A stretch of 64,000 nt of DNA from Rhodobacteraceae bacterium S2214 (GCA_025141675.1 CP081161.1:3077501-3141500), one strand, 5' to 3'. Shown: positions 32,753 to 41,519, counted from the stretch's first letter. Notes: generated by a model from the letters alone, not told the origin. Made by a program: numbers and translations.

Positions 32753-34831
32753 ATGACTGCGATTGTTGTGCTTGATCCGCTGGTGCCGATGTTAGCGCTT
32801 TGGGGTGCGGCCGCGTTATGTGCTGTCGCCGTCGCACTTGCGCTATGGCGGCGATTGCCCGGGTGGTGGTTTCGTGGATTGGCGGGGCTTGCCCTGCTGG
32901 CCGCACTGGCGAACCCGTCGCTGCAAAGTGAAGATCGCGACCCGCTGGCCGACATCATCGTGCTCGTTGTGGATGAAAGCGCAAGCCAACGCATTTCGGA
33001 TCGCCCTGATCAGATTGCTGATTCGATTGCCAATGTGCGCGCCGAAGTCGCCCGCCTAACCAACACTGAATTGCGCATTGTCCCGATTGGTGACAGCGCG
33101 ATTGAAGGCGACAGCGGGACACTGCTGATGACTGGCCTGTCGGAAGCGCTTGCTGAAGAACCACAAGGGCGGATCGCGGGTGTGATCCTGTTGACAGACG
33201 GACGGCTGCACGATGTGACCCGTGCGCCCGCATTGCCCGCACCACTACATACGCTTTTGACCGGACAGCCTGACGACTGGGATCGCCGCCTTGTCGTCGC
33301 AAACGCCCCTGCCTTTGCCATTCTGGGCGAGCCCGTGACCCTGACTTTACGCGTAGAAGATCAAGGGGCAGCCCCTGCGGACACCGCGTTTGTACCCCTG
33401 ACCATCGCGATTGATGGCGACGACCCTCTACCCTTTGAGATCCCCGTTGGGCGCGACGTGGAACTGCCGATCAATCTGCCGCATGGCGGGATGAACGTTT
33501 TACAGTTCGAGATTCCGACCGCAGAAGGCGAACTGACAGACCGCAACAACAGCGCAGTCATCCAGATCAACGGCGTCCGCGACCGTTTGCGTGTGTTGTT
33601 AGTATCGGGTGAACCCCATCCGGGCGAACGCACGTGGCGGAATTTGTTGAAATCAGATGCGTCGGTTGATCTGGTTCACTTCACCATTCTACGCCCCCCT
33701 GCCAAACAAGATGGCGTGCCGGTGAACGAACTTTCACTGATCGCATTTCCGACCCGTGAATTGTTCCTCGAAAAGATCGACGAATTCGACCTGATCATTT
33801 TCGACCGCTATTCGCGGCGCGGTATTCTGCCGAATGAATACCTCGATAATATTCGCCAATACGTGGAAAATGGTGGTGCGGTGCTGGTGTCTTCCGGCCC
33901 CGAATACGGATCAGCCGAAAGCATTTACCGGTCCCCATTGGGCGCGGTCTTGCCCGGTGCGCCAACTGCGCGGGTGTTTGAAGAAGGCTACACGCCGCAG
34001 ATCACCGACATCGGCAACCGCCATCCTGTGACCGAAGGGCTTGCCGCCTTTTCCCCGCCTGCGGACGATGGCGACGGTCCCGGTTGGGGACGTTGGTTCC
34101 GGTTGGTCGATGTAATTGCCGCACCTAATGCCACCACAGTGATGAGCGGTCTGGATGATCGCCCGCTTCTAACGCTCGAACGGATCGGATTGGGACGTGT
34201 GGCGTTGATTGCATCAGATCAGTCTTGGTTGTGGGATCGTGGGTACGAAGGCGGCGGGCCGCAGTTGGAACTGCTACGCCGCTTGGCCCATTGGATGATG
34301 CAGGAACCTGAGCTGGAAGAAGAATCGCTTTGGGCAGACCCGACGGGTCAAACGATGCGGATCATTCGTCGTACGCTTGAGACTGAAACAGACGACGTGA
34401 CCGTGACCCATCCGGACGGCACGGAGACCGTTCTGACGCTGGAAGAGGTATCACCGGGCCGGTTCGAGACCCTGTGGGAAGCCCCTGAAATCGGTTTGTA
34501 CCGCCTATCGGACGGCACATTGGATGCGGTGATTGCATTGGGACCAGCCGCGCCGCGTGAATTTGAACAGACGATTGCGACGGGTGAGCTGCTAGAGCCG
34601 CTTGTGAACAGCACGCGAGGTGGCATTCTGCGCGTATCAGACGGCGAAATTGACCTGCGTGAAGTCCGCGCAGGCCGCCCTGCTGCCGGGCGTGGATGGT
34701 TCGGGATCACACCGCGCGAGGCCTATCAAACTGCCGATATTTCTATCGCGCCATTGCTGCCAGCATGGGCATTCCTGCTGCTGGCGTCACTACTGATCAT
34801 CGGGGCCTGGGTCCGCGAAGGACGTCAATAA
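32753..34831 (+). CDS. Membrane-anchored amidotransferase-like protein of the MoxR module
   Basis: The 692-aa protein has two N-terminal membrane helices (about residues 9-31 and 37-54), a VWA-like stretch without an intact MIDAS (IIVLVVDESASQRISD), an Ig-like segment, and a class-I-glutamine-amidotransferase-like fold (about 275-460: RVLLVSGEPHPGERTW, DLIIFDRYSRRG, NGGAVLVSSGPEYG). A last helix lies at about 665-687. I see no convincing Cys-His-Glu triad, so it is probably not a glutaminase. It closes the MoxR/DUF58/DUF4159 operon; the role is likely envelope-related. Confidence 0.82.
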   Translation: MTAIVVLDPLVPMLALWGAAALCAVAVALALWRRLPGWWFRGLAGLALLAALANPSLQSEDRDPLADIIVLVVDESASQRISDRPDQIADSIANVRAEVARLTNTELRIVPIGDSAIEGDSGTLLMTGLSEALAEEPQGRIAGVILLTDGRLHDVTRAPALPAPLHTLLTGQPDDWDRRLVVANAPAFAILGEPVTLTLRVEDQGAAPADTAFVPLTIAIDGDDPLPFEIPVGRDVELPINLPHGGMNVLQFEIPTAEGELTDRNNSAVIQINGVRDRLRVLLVSGEPHPGERTWRNLLKSDASVDLVHFTILRPPAKQDGVPVNELSLIAFPTRELFLEKIDEFDLIIFDRYSRRGILPNEYLDNIRQYVENGGAVLVSSGPEYGSAESIYRSPLGAVLPGAPTARVFEEGYTPQITDIGNRHPVTEGLAAFSPPADDGDGPGWGRWFRLVDVIAAPNATTVMSGLDDRPLLTLERIGLGRVALIASDQSWLWDRGYEGGGPQLELLRRLAHWMMQEPELEEESLWADPTGQTMRIIRRTLETETDDVTVTHPDGTETVLTLEEVSPGRFETLWEAPEIGLYRLSDGTLDAVIALGPAAPREFEQTIATGELLEPLVNSTRGGILRVSDGEIDLREVRAGRPAAGRGWFGITPREAYQTADISIAPLLPAWAFLLLASLLIIGAWVREGRQ

Positions 34832-34841
34832 AGACGCGAGC

Positions 34842-35204
34842 CTAGCGCGGCAGTTCAACCAATGTGCGGTCGTCGAACCAGCCGTCCACATTGTCACGTG
34901 TGCGGATGTAGACTTCGGTCACGCCCTCTGGAATGACGATGCCGCCTTGCGACCGCGTGAACGGTTGTTCGTTCACATGCGGATGGGCCAAGGGCCGCAA
35001 ACCAAGTTGGTTGCCGTCCGCGTCAATGACTTCCCAGCCATCTGCGTAATGATCCCAACCGGTATCGGGATGCAGAATAGCGACGTCAAAACGCCACGTG
35101 TCCCCTGTGCGGGTTACAGTGACATCGACGACCTCTGGGGCATCGGCAAACGCAGCGCCAGACATCAGGGCAAAAGCAATGGATAGGGTTTTCAGTTTTT
35201 TCAT
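34842..35204 (-). CDS. Small secreted protein (120 aa), unknown
   Basis: A clear Sec signal peptide (MKKLKTLSIAFALMSGAAFA, cleavage after about residue 20) is followed by a compact domain with VTRTGDTWRFDVAILHPDTG and YADGWEVIDADGNQLG, predicted to be beta-rich. The family is not recognised with certainty. Its ATG overlaps the stop of the DUF599 gene as ATGA, so the two are coupled. It converges on the MoxR module with only 10 bases between the stops. Confidence 0.8.
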   Translation of the reverse strand: MKKLKTLSIAFALMSGAAFADAPEVVDVTVTRTGDTWRFDVAILHPDTGWDHYADGWEVIDADGNQLGLRPLAHPHVNEQPFTRSQGGIVIPEGVTEVYIRTRDNVDGWFDDRTLVELPR

Positions 35205-35899
35205 GGGTACTTGCCTAACAAGATATCACGCGGAAGCGATGCAAATTCTCGTGACCAGACAAGCCAGATCACTGCAAGCGTGGCCAAGATGAAGGCGGTT
35301 GACCCGACCAGCCACGCCAATCCACCCAAAGCAAAGTACATCGACCGCAGCCCGCGATTAAAGTTGATCGCAGCGCGGATATTCAATTCCGCGGCCTGCA
35401 TAGCACGTCCCATCGCATCAGGATGATTTGGATCGTTTGGAACAGCTGCCATCATGACCGAACAATAGCCGAAAATCCGGTTGGCCCAGACGAATTTCAG
35501 GAAGCCGTTGGTGAGCATAAGGGCCACAAGACCCAGCTTTACCTGCCAGACAACAATCGGGATGTCGTCAGTCGAAATTTCTGCGGCGACCCCCTGCAAT
35601 GGGTCCGTATTCGCGATCAGAGCAAAAACGCCACCAATGGCGAAAATGCAGGTCGATGCAAAGAACGCAGTGCCCTGCCGCAAGCTGCCCATGATCTGAC
35701 TGTCGAAGATTCGCGGCTCTCTGCCGATAAAAACCCGCAGCCATTCGCGCCGGTTATCGGACATGATTTTCGTCACGGACGGTCGCGATTTCGGCGGATG
35801 TTCGATCATCCAACCCAATATAAAATAAGCAAAACCTAGGAATGCAGCAGCGACGGCATCCCAATAGGTCAACAAGGCAAGGTGTTCGATCATTTGCAT
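35201..35899 (-). CDS. DUF599 family membrane protein
   Basis: The 232-aa protein has four probable membrane helices (about residues 11-30, 74-95, 117-137 and 195-220) and the DUF599 signature around RREWLRVFIGREPRIFDSQI, NRIFGYCSVMM and the conserved LNIRAAINFNRGLRSMYFAL. The function of the family is unknown. ATG 35899 or 35893 are possible starts; neither has a strong ribosome site. It is divergent from glcD, so its promoter region overlaps that of the glycolate operon. Confidence 0.85.
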   Translation of the reverse strand: MQMIEHLALLTYWDAVAAAFLGFAYFILGWMIEHPPKSRPSVTKIMSDNRREWLRVFIGREPRIFDSQIMGSLRQGTAFFASTCIFAIGGVFALIANTDPLQGVAAEISTDDIPIVVWQVKLGLVALMLTNGFLKFVWANRIFGYCSVMMAAVPNDPNHPDAMGRAMQAAELNIRAAINFNRGLRSMYFALGGLAWLVGSTAFILATLAVIWLVWSREFASLPRDILLGKYP

Positions 35900-35945
35900 G
35901 GTCAAACACTACGCCGAACCGGTTTTACTTGCCATGCCTGAAAAT

Positions 35946-35964
35946 TGGTTATATTTCCTTACCA
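35946..35964. promoter_or_regulatory. TGGT-N11-ACCA dyad upstream of glcD (candidate GntR operator)
   Basis: TGGT at 35946-35949 and ACCA at 35961-35964 are separated by 11 bases; the arms extend to ATTGGT/ACCAAT. The same TGGT-N11-ACCA spacing occurs at 53527-53545 before the FCD-type GntR gene. It lies 40 bases before the glcD start. Confidence 0.6.
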
Positions 35965-36004
35965 ATCGTGCAAATGCCCGTCAGCCACCGAACAGGAGCC
36001 CACC

Positions 36005-37438
36005 ATGCAAATGCCCACACCAAGTGCCGCCGTCATCGCACGCAAATCGCAAATCGTTGACCGCTTGCGTCAGGTGCTACCTGCGGATGCTGTGATCGAC
36101 GATGTTGCGGAAACGCGGGCCTATGAATGCGATGGATTGTCGGCGTATCGGTGCCCGCCTTTGTGTGCTGTACTGCCTGCATCGACCGAAGAAGTCTCGG
36201 CAGTTCTGAAAATCTGCTCTGAAATGGGTGTGCCAGTGGTCCCGCGCGGATCGGGCACGTCGTTGGCCGGTGGGGCGATGCCAACAGCGGATTCGGTGAT
36301 CTTGGGCGTGGCAAAGCTGAACGATGTGCTGGAAACGAACTACGACGACCGGATCATTCGGGTGCAAACAGGCCGGACGAACCTGTCCGTGACAGGTGCC
36401 GTTGAAACTGATGGCTTTTTCTACGCCCCCGACCCGTCCAGCCAGTTGGCCTGCGCCATTGCGGGCAATATCGCGATGAATTCTGGCGGGGCGCATTGCC
36501 TGAAATACGGGGTGACGACCAACAATCTGCTGGGCGTCACCATGGTAATGATGGACGGCACAATCGTCGAAATCGGCGGCGGGCATCTGGACGCAAGCGG
36601 GCTTGATCTGCTGGGCGTGATTTGCGGATCCGAAGGCCAGTTGGGCGTCGTCACAGAAGCGACGCTGCGCATCTTGCACAAACCCGAAGGGGCGCGGCCC
36701 GTGCTAATGGGCTTTGACAGTTCTGAAGTGGCTGGTGCCTGTGTGTCCGACATCATCAAGGCGGGCGTTCTGCCCGTAGCAATTGAATTCATGGATCGTC
36801 CCTGCATCGAAGTTTGCGAAGCCTTCGCAAAGGCGGGCTACCCGATGTGCGAGGCCCTGTTGATCGTCGAAGTCGAAGGATCAGACGCGGAAATCGACGA
36901 ACAGCTCGAGAAAATCATGGCGATTGCCAAGACGCACAATCCGGTTGAACTGCGCGAAGCGAAGAACGCGGATGAAGCAGGCCGCATTTGGTTGGGCCGT
37001 AAATCGGCCTTTGGCGCGATGGGTCAGGTCAATGATTACATGTGCCTCGACGGGACCATTCCTGTGTCAGCCCTGCCCGAAGTGCTGCGCCGCATTCAAG
37101 AACTGTCAAAAGAGTTCGGGCTTGATGTAGGCAACGTTTTCCACGCAGGCGACGGCAATATGCACCCGCTGATCCTGTATAACGCGAACAAACCGGGTGA
37201 TCTCGAACTTTGCGAAGCGATGGGTGCGGAAATCCTGAAGGTCTGCGTCGAAGTTGGCGGATGCCTGACCGGCGAACACGGCGTTGGGATCGAAAAACGC
37301 GATCTGATGAATGTTCAGTTCGATCCGGTTGATTTGGAACTGCAAATGGCGGTGAAGGATGTGTTTGATCCGCAATGGTTGCTGAACCCTGCCAAAGTAT
37401 TTCCGCTCGCCACGTCAGAAGCCCGCCGCGCGGCGTAG
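36005..37438 (+). CDS. glcD: Glycolate oxidase FAD-binding subunit GlcD
   Basis: The 477-aa flavoprotein has the FAD-binding type-4 motifs VPVVPRGSGTSLAGGAMP, NSGGAHCLKYGVTTNNLLGV and ICGSEGQLGVVTEATLRI, and the C-terminal GNVFHAGDGNMHPL and TGEHGVGIEKR, as in GlcD. With GlcE and GlcF it oxidises glycolate to glyoxylate at the inner membrane, passing electrons to the respiratory chain. ATG 36005 has AGGAG seven bases upstream; a TTG at 35945 would overlap the operator and is rejected. Confidence 0.95.
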   Translation: MQMPTPSAAVIARKSQIVDRLRQVLPADAVIDDVAETRAYECDGLSAYRCPPLCAVLPASTEEVSAVLKICSEMGVPVVPRGSGTSLAGGAMPTADSVILGVAKLNDVLETNYDDRIIRVQTGRTNLSVTGAVETDGFFYAPDPSSQLACAIAGNIAMNSGGAHCLKYGVTTNNLLGVTMVMMDGTIVEIGGGHLDASGLDLLGVICGSEGQLGVVTEATLRILHKPEGARPVLMGFDSSEVAGACVSDIIKAGVLPVAIEFMDRPCIEVCEAFAKAGYPMCEALLIVEVEGSDAEIDEQLEKIMAIAKTHNPVELREAKNADEAGRIWLGRKSAFGAMGQVNDYMCLDGTIPVSALPEVLRRIQELSKEFGLDVGNVFHAGDGNMHPLILYNANKPGDLELCEAMGAEILKVCVEVGGCLTGEHGVGIEKRDLMNVQFDPVDLELQMAVKDVFDPQWLLNPAKVFPLATSEARRAA

Positions 37439-37458
37439 CGTTTGCGGCTCATGACAGA

Positions 37459-37505
37459 TTGGGGGCCAGCCCCCAAACCCCCGAGATATTTAGGACCAAA
37501 AGAAG
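37459..37505 (-). repeat. Interspersed intergenic repeat, copy 4
   Basis: Reversed orientation. The hairpin TTGGGGGC/GCCCCCAA is followed by ACCCCCGAGATATTTAGGAC and CAAAAGAAG. The repeat fills nearly the whole glcD-glcE gap and ends two bases before the glcE ATG, so its AAAAGAAG or AGGA bases must supply the ribosome site. Confidence 0.9.
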
Positions 37506-37507
37506 CT

Positions 37508-38617
37508 ATGCCAGACCAAGCCAAGACAGTGACAAACGAGACAGAGCTATCCGGCGCAATTGCTGATGCCACGGGGCCGCTGCGCATTGTCGGCGGCGGG
37601 ACCCGCCCTATCGGGACACCTGCGGAGGGCGCGTTTCTGTCGACTGCGGCGCTAAGCGGGATCACATTGTACGAACCGGGTGCGCTGACCCTTGTGGCAC
37701 AGGCGGGCACCCCGATTGCCGAGATCGAGGCGGCATTGGACGCCGAAAACCAACGGTTGGCGTTTGAACCAATGGATCACCGCGCGCTTTTGGGGACCAA
37801 CGGGACGCCGACGATTGGCGGCGTTGTTGCGGCCAACGTGTCAGGCCCACGCCGCATCGCCGTCGGGGCATGCCGCGACTTTATGTTGGGCGTACGTTTT
37901 GTGGACGGCGCTGGTCAGATCGTGAAAAACGGTGGCCGCGTGATGAAAAACGTCACCGGATATGATCTGGTGAAGTTGCTGACCGGATCCTACGGCACGT
38001 TGGGTGTTTTGACCGAAGTTTCGTTGAAGGTTCTTCCAAAGCCGGAAACATCAGCGACTTTGTCTATCTCTGGCCAAGACATCACACAGGCTGTCGCTGC
38101 GATGTCTTCTGCACTTGGGTCGCCTTTTGAAATCACAGGTGCCGCCTATCGGTCTGATAATGAAGGCCAAACGCTGTTGCGGATCGAAGGTTTTGAGAAA
38201 TCAATCGCGTACCGGACAGAGCAACTGAAGGATCGGTTGAAGTCCTTTGGAGACATTGACGTCGTCACCGAAGACCCGTGGTCCGACATCGCGAACGTGA
38301 CTGCATTTGCGGGCACCGACGCAGATGTCTGGCGGATATCGGTACGGCCAAGCGATGCGCCCGCAGTCGCCGCGTCTTTGCCCAGTCAAAGCCAGATCAT
38401 GTTGGACTGGGGCGGAGGCCTGATTTGGGCAGCCGTGCCCGCGGGGTCCGAAGTCCGTTCAGGTCTCGGGGCGATCAAGGGGCACGCAACGCTGATCCGC
38501 GGTATAGCAGATGTACCAACTTTCCAGTCGGAACCAGCACCGCTTGCTGCAATCAGCGCGGGGCTGCGCGCAAAATTTGACCCTCGCGGGATATTGAACA
38601 CGGGGATGATGGCCTGA
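37508..38617 (+). CDS. glcE: Glycolate oxidase FAD-binding subunit GlcE
   Basis: The 369-aa protein has the FAD type-4 motifs LRIVGGGTRPIG near the start, LAFEPMDHRALLG, TIGGVVAANVSGPRRI (about residues 100-118), NGGRVMKNVTGYDLVKLLTG and GTLGVLTEVSLKV. It is shorter than GlcD, as is normal for GlcE. The start at 37508 comes directly after repeat copy 4; upstream in-frame ATG codons (37442, 37451) would translate the repeat and are rejected. The stop overlaps glcF by one base (TGATG). Confidence 0.93.
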   Translation: MPDQAKTVTNETELSGAIADATGPLRIVGGGTRPIGTPAEGAFLSTAALSGITLYEPGALTLVAQAGTPIAEIEAALDAENQRLAFEPMDHRALLGTNGTPTIGGVVAANVSGPRRIAVGACRDFMLGVRFVDGAGQIVKNGGRVMKNVTGYDLVKLLTGSYGTLGVLTEVSLKVLPKPETSATLSISGQDITQAVAAMSSALGSPFEITGAAYRSDNEGQTLLRIEGFEKSIAYRTEQLKDRLKSFGDIDVVTEDPWSDIANVTAFAGTDADVWRISVRPSDAPAVAASLPSQSQIMLDWGGGLIWAAVPAGSEVRSGLGAIKGHATLIRGIADVPTFQSEPAPLAAISAGLRAKFDPRGILNTGMMA

Positions 38618-39936
38618 TGCAAACGACTTTTACACCAGAACAGCTGACTGATCCGGGCACACAGCGGGCCAACGAAATTCTGCGGGCCTGCGTGCATTGC
38701 GGGTTCTGCACTGCCACATGTCCAACGTATCAGGTTCTTGGCGATGAACTGGATAGCCCGCGTGGTCGGATTTACCTGATCAAGGACATGCTTGAAAACG
38801 AACGGGTGCCGGATGAGAAAACGGTCAAACACATCGACCGTTGCCTATCCTGTCTGGCTTGCATGACGACCTGCCCGTCTGGGGTTCACTATATGCACCT
38901 GATCGACCATGCGCGTGCGTATATTGAGGAAAACTATAATCGTCCGCTGTCTGAACGCGCCCTACGATGGGTGTTGGCGCGGATTTTGCCGTACCCGACG
39001 CGGTTCCGCGTGGCGTTGCTTGGCGCAAAGATTGCACGACCCTTCGTACGGTTCCTGCCTGATCCGCGCCTGCGAGCAATGATCGCGATGGCCCCCAAAC
39101 AGGTCCCGCCTGTCAGCAAGAACGACGACCCGCAAACCTTTGCGGTGGCAGAACCCAAGATGCGCGTGGCACTGATGACGGGCTGTGCGCAGCGGGCCTT
39201 AAACACAGACATCAACGACGCGACTATCCGGCTACTGACCCGTCATGGCGCCGAGGTGGTGATCCCCGATGGCCAAGGCTGCTGCGGAGCATTGACTCAC
39301 CACATGGGCAAAGAAACCGAAAGCCACGCGACCGCTGCCAAGAATATCAAGGCATGGGTCAAACAAATGGATGCAGGCGGGTTGGACGCTATCGTGATCA
39401 ACACATCCGGCTGTGGCACGACCGTCAAAGACTATGGTCATATGTTCCGCAACGACCCGCTCGCCGCAGATGCAGCACGCGTGTCCGCGATTGCGATGGA
39501 CGTGTCCGAGGTGCTGATGGAACTGGATCTGCCGAAGGGCGACGCGAAAGGCACGAAGGTCGCCTATCACGCTGCATGTTCGCTGCAGCACGGCCAGCAG
39601 ATCAAAACCTTCCCCAAAGACCTGCTCAAGAACGCGGGTTTCACGGTGCTCGAACCTAAAGACAGCCACCTGTGCTGCGGGTCTGCGGGCACCTATAACC
39701 TAATGCAGCCAGAGATTTCTGGGCAGTTGAAGGAACGGAAGGTACAGACGCTCGAAGCATTAACACCGGACATCATTGCGGCAGGCAACATTGGTTGCAT
39801 GATGCAGATCGGCAGCGCGACAGATGTGCCAATTGTCCACACCGTGGAACTGTTGGATTGGGCCACAGGCGGACCGCAGCCCCCTGCCCTGACGGCTGAT
39901 AAAAACGCCACACCTGCCGTGCCAATGCTACGCTGA
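38617..39936 (+). CDS. glcF: Glycolate oxidase iron-sulfur subunit GlcF
   Basis: The 439-aa protein has two 4Fe-4S sites, CVHCGFCTATCP (about residues 24-35) and CLSCLACMTTCP (about 74-85), then two CCG domains (GQGCCGALTHH and SHLCCGSAGTYN). It is the electron-transfer part of the glycolate oxidase complex. It is translationally coupled to glcE by TGATG. With GlcD and GlcE it completes the operon; no malate synthase or transporter gene follows. Confidence 0.95.
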   Translation: MQTTFTPEQLTDPGTQRANEILRACVHCGFCTATCPTYQVLGDELDSPRGRIYLIKDMLENERVPDEKTVKHIDRCLSCLACMTTCPSGVHYMHLIDHARAYIEENYNRPLSERALRWVLARILPYPTRFRVALLGAKIARPFVRFLPDPRLRAMIAMAPKQVPPVSKNDDPQTFAVAEPKMRVALMTGCAQRALNTDINDATIRLLTRHGAEVVIPDGQGCCGALTHHMGKETESHATAAKNIKAWVKQMDAGGLDAIVINTSGCGTTVKDYGHMFRNDPLAADAARVSAIAMDVSEVLMELDLPKGDAKGTKVAYHAACSLQHGQQIKTFPKDLLKNAGFTVLEPKDSHLCCGSAGTYNLMQPEISGQLKERKVQTLEALTPDIIAAGNIGCMMQIGSATDVPIVHTVELLDWATGGPQPPALTADKNATPAVPMLR

Positions 39937-39997
39937 CGCCTTATTATCGCCGTACGGATCAATCACATTACGACGAACCTCCAGATAGGGCCGTGTT

Positions 39998-40813
39998 ATG
40001 ATCCGTTCTCTTGTTTTGATCGCTGCAACCATTGTGGGTGGCTCTGTCGCCACTGCGCAAACCAACGCGGGGTCTGCGCTGGTCACGCTTGAGACGCGGC
40101 AAGACAGCCAAGGCTGGGAAGCTGTCGGTCGGCTTGATGTCATCGACAAGGGCTTTTGCACGGCAGCTTTGATCAGGGACAAACTGCTGCTGACTGCGGC
40201 GCATTGTGTTTACGATGACGATGATCAGCTGATTTCGGCAGATGAATTTATCTTTCAATCCGGACTGAAAAACGGACGTGCAGAGGCCACGCGCGGGATA
40301 AGCCGGCTTGTGGTACACCCCGATTACGATCCGACCGGCGATGGTGCGCGCGTGAACAACGTCGCACATGACATTGCTGTGCTTGAGTTGGACCAACCAA
40401 TTCGCAGAACGCGCATCCAACCCTTTCCGATTGCAGCCAGACCAACGGCTGGGGATCAGATTTCTATTGTGTCTTACGGGAAAGATCGGTCCGAAGCACC
40501 AAGCCTGCAAGAAAGCTGTTCGGTGTTGGGTCGCCAAAACGGGGCGATTGTCATGAATTGCGAGGCAGAGTTCGGATCAAGCGGATCACCCGTGTTTCGG
40601 GTGCAAAACGGACGCGCACAGATCGTATCCGTTGTGTCGGCCATCGCACAAGCGGGTGGAAAACAAGTGTCGCTTGGCACGTCGCTGCAAGACCCGCTGC
40701 AAGAATTGTTAGCGCATTTCGCGAGCGTCGGTCCGGCCCAAGCCGGTGGCAGCCAACGTTTGATCACCTTGGGTGAACGCAACACAACAGGCGCAAAATT
40801 TGTGCGCCCCTAG
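39998..40813 (+). CDS. Secreted trypsin-like serine protease (S1 family)
   Basis: The 271-aa precursor has a signal peptide (MIRSLVLIAATIVGGSVATA, cut after about residue 20). The catalytic triad is readable as LLTAAHCVY (His), NNVAHDIAVLEL (Asp) and FGSSGSPVF (Ser). The Ser motif reads GSSGSP instead of the usual GDSGGP, a form seen in glutamyl-endopeptidase-like members, so specificity may differ from trypsin. It is probably periplasmic or secreted. It is preceded by 61 bases after glcF and is probably separately controlled. Confidence 0.88.
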   Translation: MIRSLVLIAATIVGGSVATAQTNAGSALVTLETRQDSQGWEAVGRLDVIDKGFCTAALIRDKLLLTAAHCVYDDDDQLISADEFIFQSGLKNGRAEATRGISRLVVHPDYDPTGDGARVNNVAHDIAVLELDQPIRRTRIQPFPIAARPTAGDQISIVSYGKDRSEAPSLQESCSVLGRQNGAIVMNCEAEFGSSGSPVFRVQNGRAQIVSVVSAIAQAGGKQVSLGTSLQDPLQELLAHFASVGPAQAGGSQRLITLGERNTTGAKFVRP

Positions 40814-40827
40814 GCGATACTGCGCCC

Positions 40828-40858
40828 CTTGAAATCCATTTTCGACGTCACCACATCT
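40828..40858 (+). promoter_or_regulatory. Candidate RpoH (heat-shock) promoter of hsp20
   Basis: CTTGAAA at 40828-40834 and CCACATCT at 40851-40858, 16 bases apart, resemble the sigma-32 consensus CTTGAAA and CCCCATNT (one mismatch in the second box). It would give a leader of about 85-90 nt before the hsp20 start. Confidence 0.55.
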
Positions 40859-40929
40859 TTATCACGAGGCCGCCGATGATGGGGCCTTTGCCAAACCGCC
40901 TGTCCCCTATGGGAAGGCATCACATTGTT

Positions 40930-40946
40930 ATCGCTTGATAAAGGAT
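40930..40946 (+). promoter_or_regulatory. ROSE-type RNA thermometer hairpin masking the hsp20 ribosome site
   Basis: ATCGCT (40930-40935) pairs with AGGAT (40942-40946) around the loop TGATAA, leaving G40933 bulged. This is the ROSE signature (UYGCU with bulged G against AGGA). The paired AGGA is the ribosome site for ATG 40954. More GC-rich stems are possible in the upstream leader (about 40866-40920). Confidence 0.7.
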
Positions 40947-40953
40947 GACCCAA

Positions 40954-41421
40954 ATGCGTCGACTTGATTTGACACCCCTGTACCGTGCCACTGTTGGCTT
41001 TGACCAAATTGCCGATCTGATGGATCGCGCGCTTGCCAATGACGTGAGCCAGAACAGCTACCCCCCTTATAACATCGAGAAGATCGAAGAAGACGGTTGG
41101 CGGATTGCCATCGCTGTGGCCGGATTTTCTGACAACGACTTGTCGATCGAAGTGCGCGACCGCGCGCTTGTTGTGACAGCCCGTAAAGCGGACGACGAGG
41201 CCGAAAAGACATACCTGCATCGTGGTATCGCGACCCGTGCTTTTGAACGTCGCTTTACGCTTGCCGACCACGTCCGTGTGACCGGCGCGTCCCATGTGGA
41301 CGGCATGCTGAACATTGATCTTGTGCGCGAAGTGCCAGAGGCCCTGAAACCGCGCCAGATTGAAATCAGCAAAGCGCCGAAAAGCGATGCGAACCTCGTT
41401 GAGGCAAATGCTGTAAACTAA
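40954..41421 (+). CDS. Small heat-shock protein Hsp20 (IbpA type)
   Basis: The 155-aa protein has the alpha-crystallin domain: YPPYNIEKIEEDGWRIAIAV, LVVTARKADDEAEKTYLHRG, AFERRFTLADHVRVTGASHV and DGMLNIDLVREVPE, with a short C-terminal tail. It holds unfolding proteins during heat stress in the cytoplasm. ATG 40954 is chosen because AAGGA lies eight bases upstream; ATG 40945 overlaps that ribosome site. The leader carries a candidate RpoH promoter and a ROSE thermometer. Confidence 0.93.
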   Translation: MRRLDLTPLYRATVGFDQIADLMDRALANDVSQNSYPPYNIEKIEEDGWRIAIAVAGFSDNDLSIEVRDRALVVTARKADDEAEKTYLHRGIATRAFERRFTLADHVRVTGASHVDGMLNIDLVREVPEALKPRQIEISKAPKSDANLVEANAVN

Positions 41422-41428
41422 TCAGATT

Positions 41429-41450
41429 GCGACGGGTGATGACCCGTCGC
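41429..41450 (+). terminator. Hairpin after hsp20
   Basis: GCGACGGGT and ACCCGTCGC form a perfect 9-bp stem around GATG, seven bases after the hsp20 stop. There is no T-run. Repeat copy 5 follows at once, so two strong hairpins separate hsp20 from convergent polA. Confidence 0.6.
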
Positions 41451-41454
41451 GCCA

Positions 41455-41510
41455 CTGGAGGGGGCCAGCCCCCTCCAGACCTCCCCCGAGATATTTATGA
41501 CCAAAAGAAG
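41455..41510 (-). repeat. Interspersed intergenic repeat, copy 5
   Basis: Reversed orientation with the longest hairpin of the set: CTGGAGGGGGC (41455-41465) and GCCCCCTCCAG (41468-41478), 11 bp perfect around CA. It continues CCCCCGAGATATTTATGACC and AAAAGAAG. It sits tail to tail between hsp20 and polA, ending 9 bases from the polA stop. Confidence 0.9.
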
Positions 41511-41519
41511 GGCGAAGAC

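Noticed and set aside
35945..36004. TTG 35945 as glcD start
   Set aside because: It would put the TGGT-N11-ACCA dyad inside the coding region; ATG 36005 has a good AGGAG site and fits GlcD.
37442..37507. Upstream ATG codons as the start of glcE
   Set aside because: They would translate repeat copy 4 as a leader that no GlcE needs; the GlcE-like sequence begins after ATG 37508.
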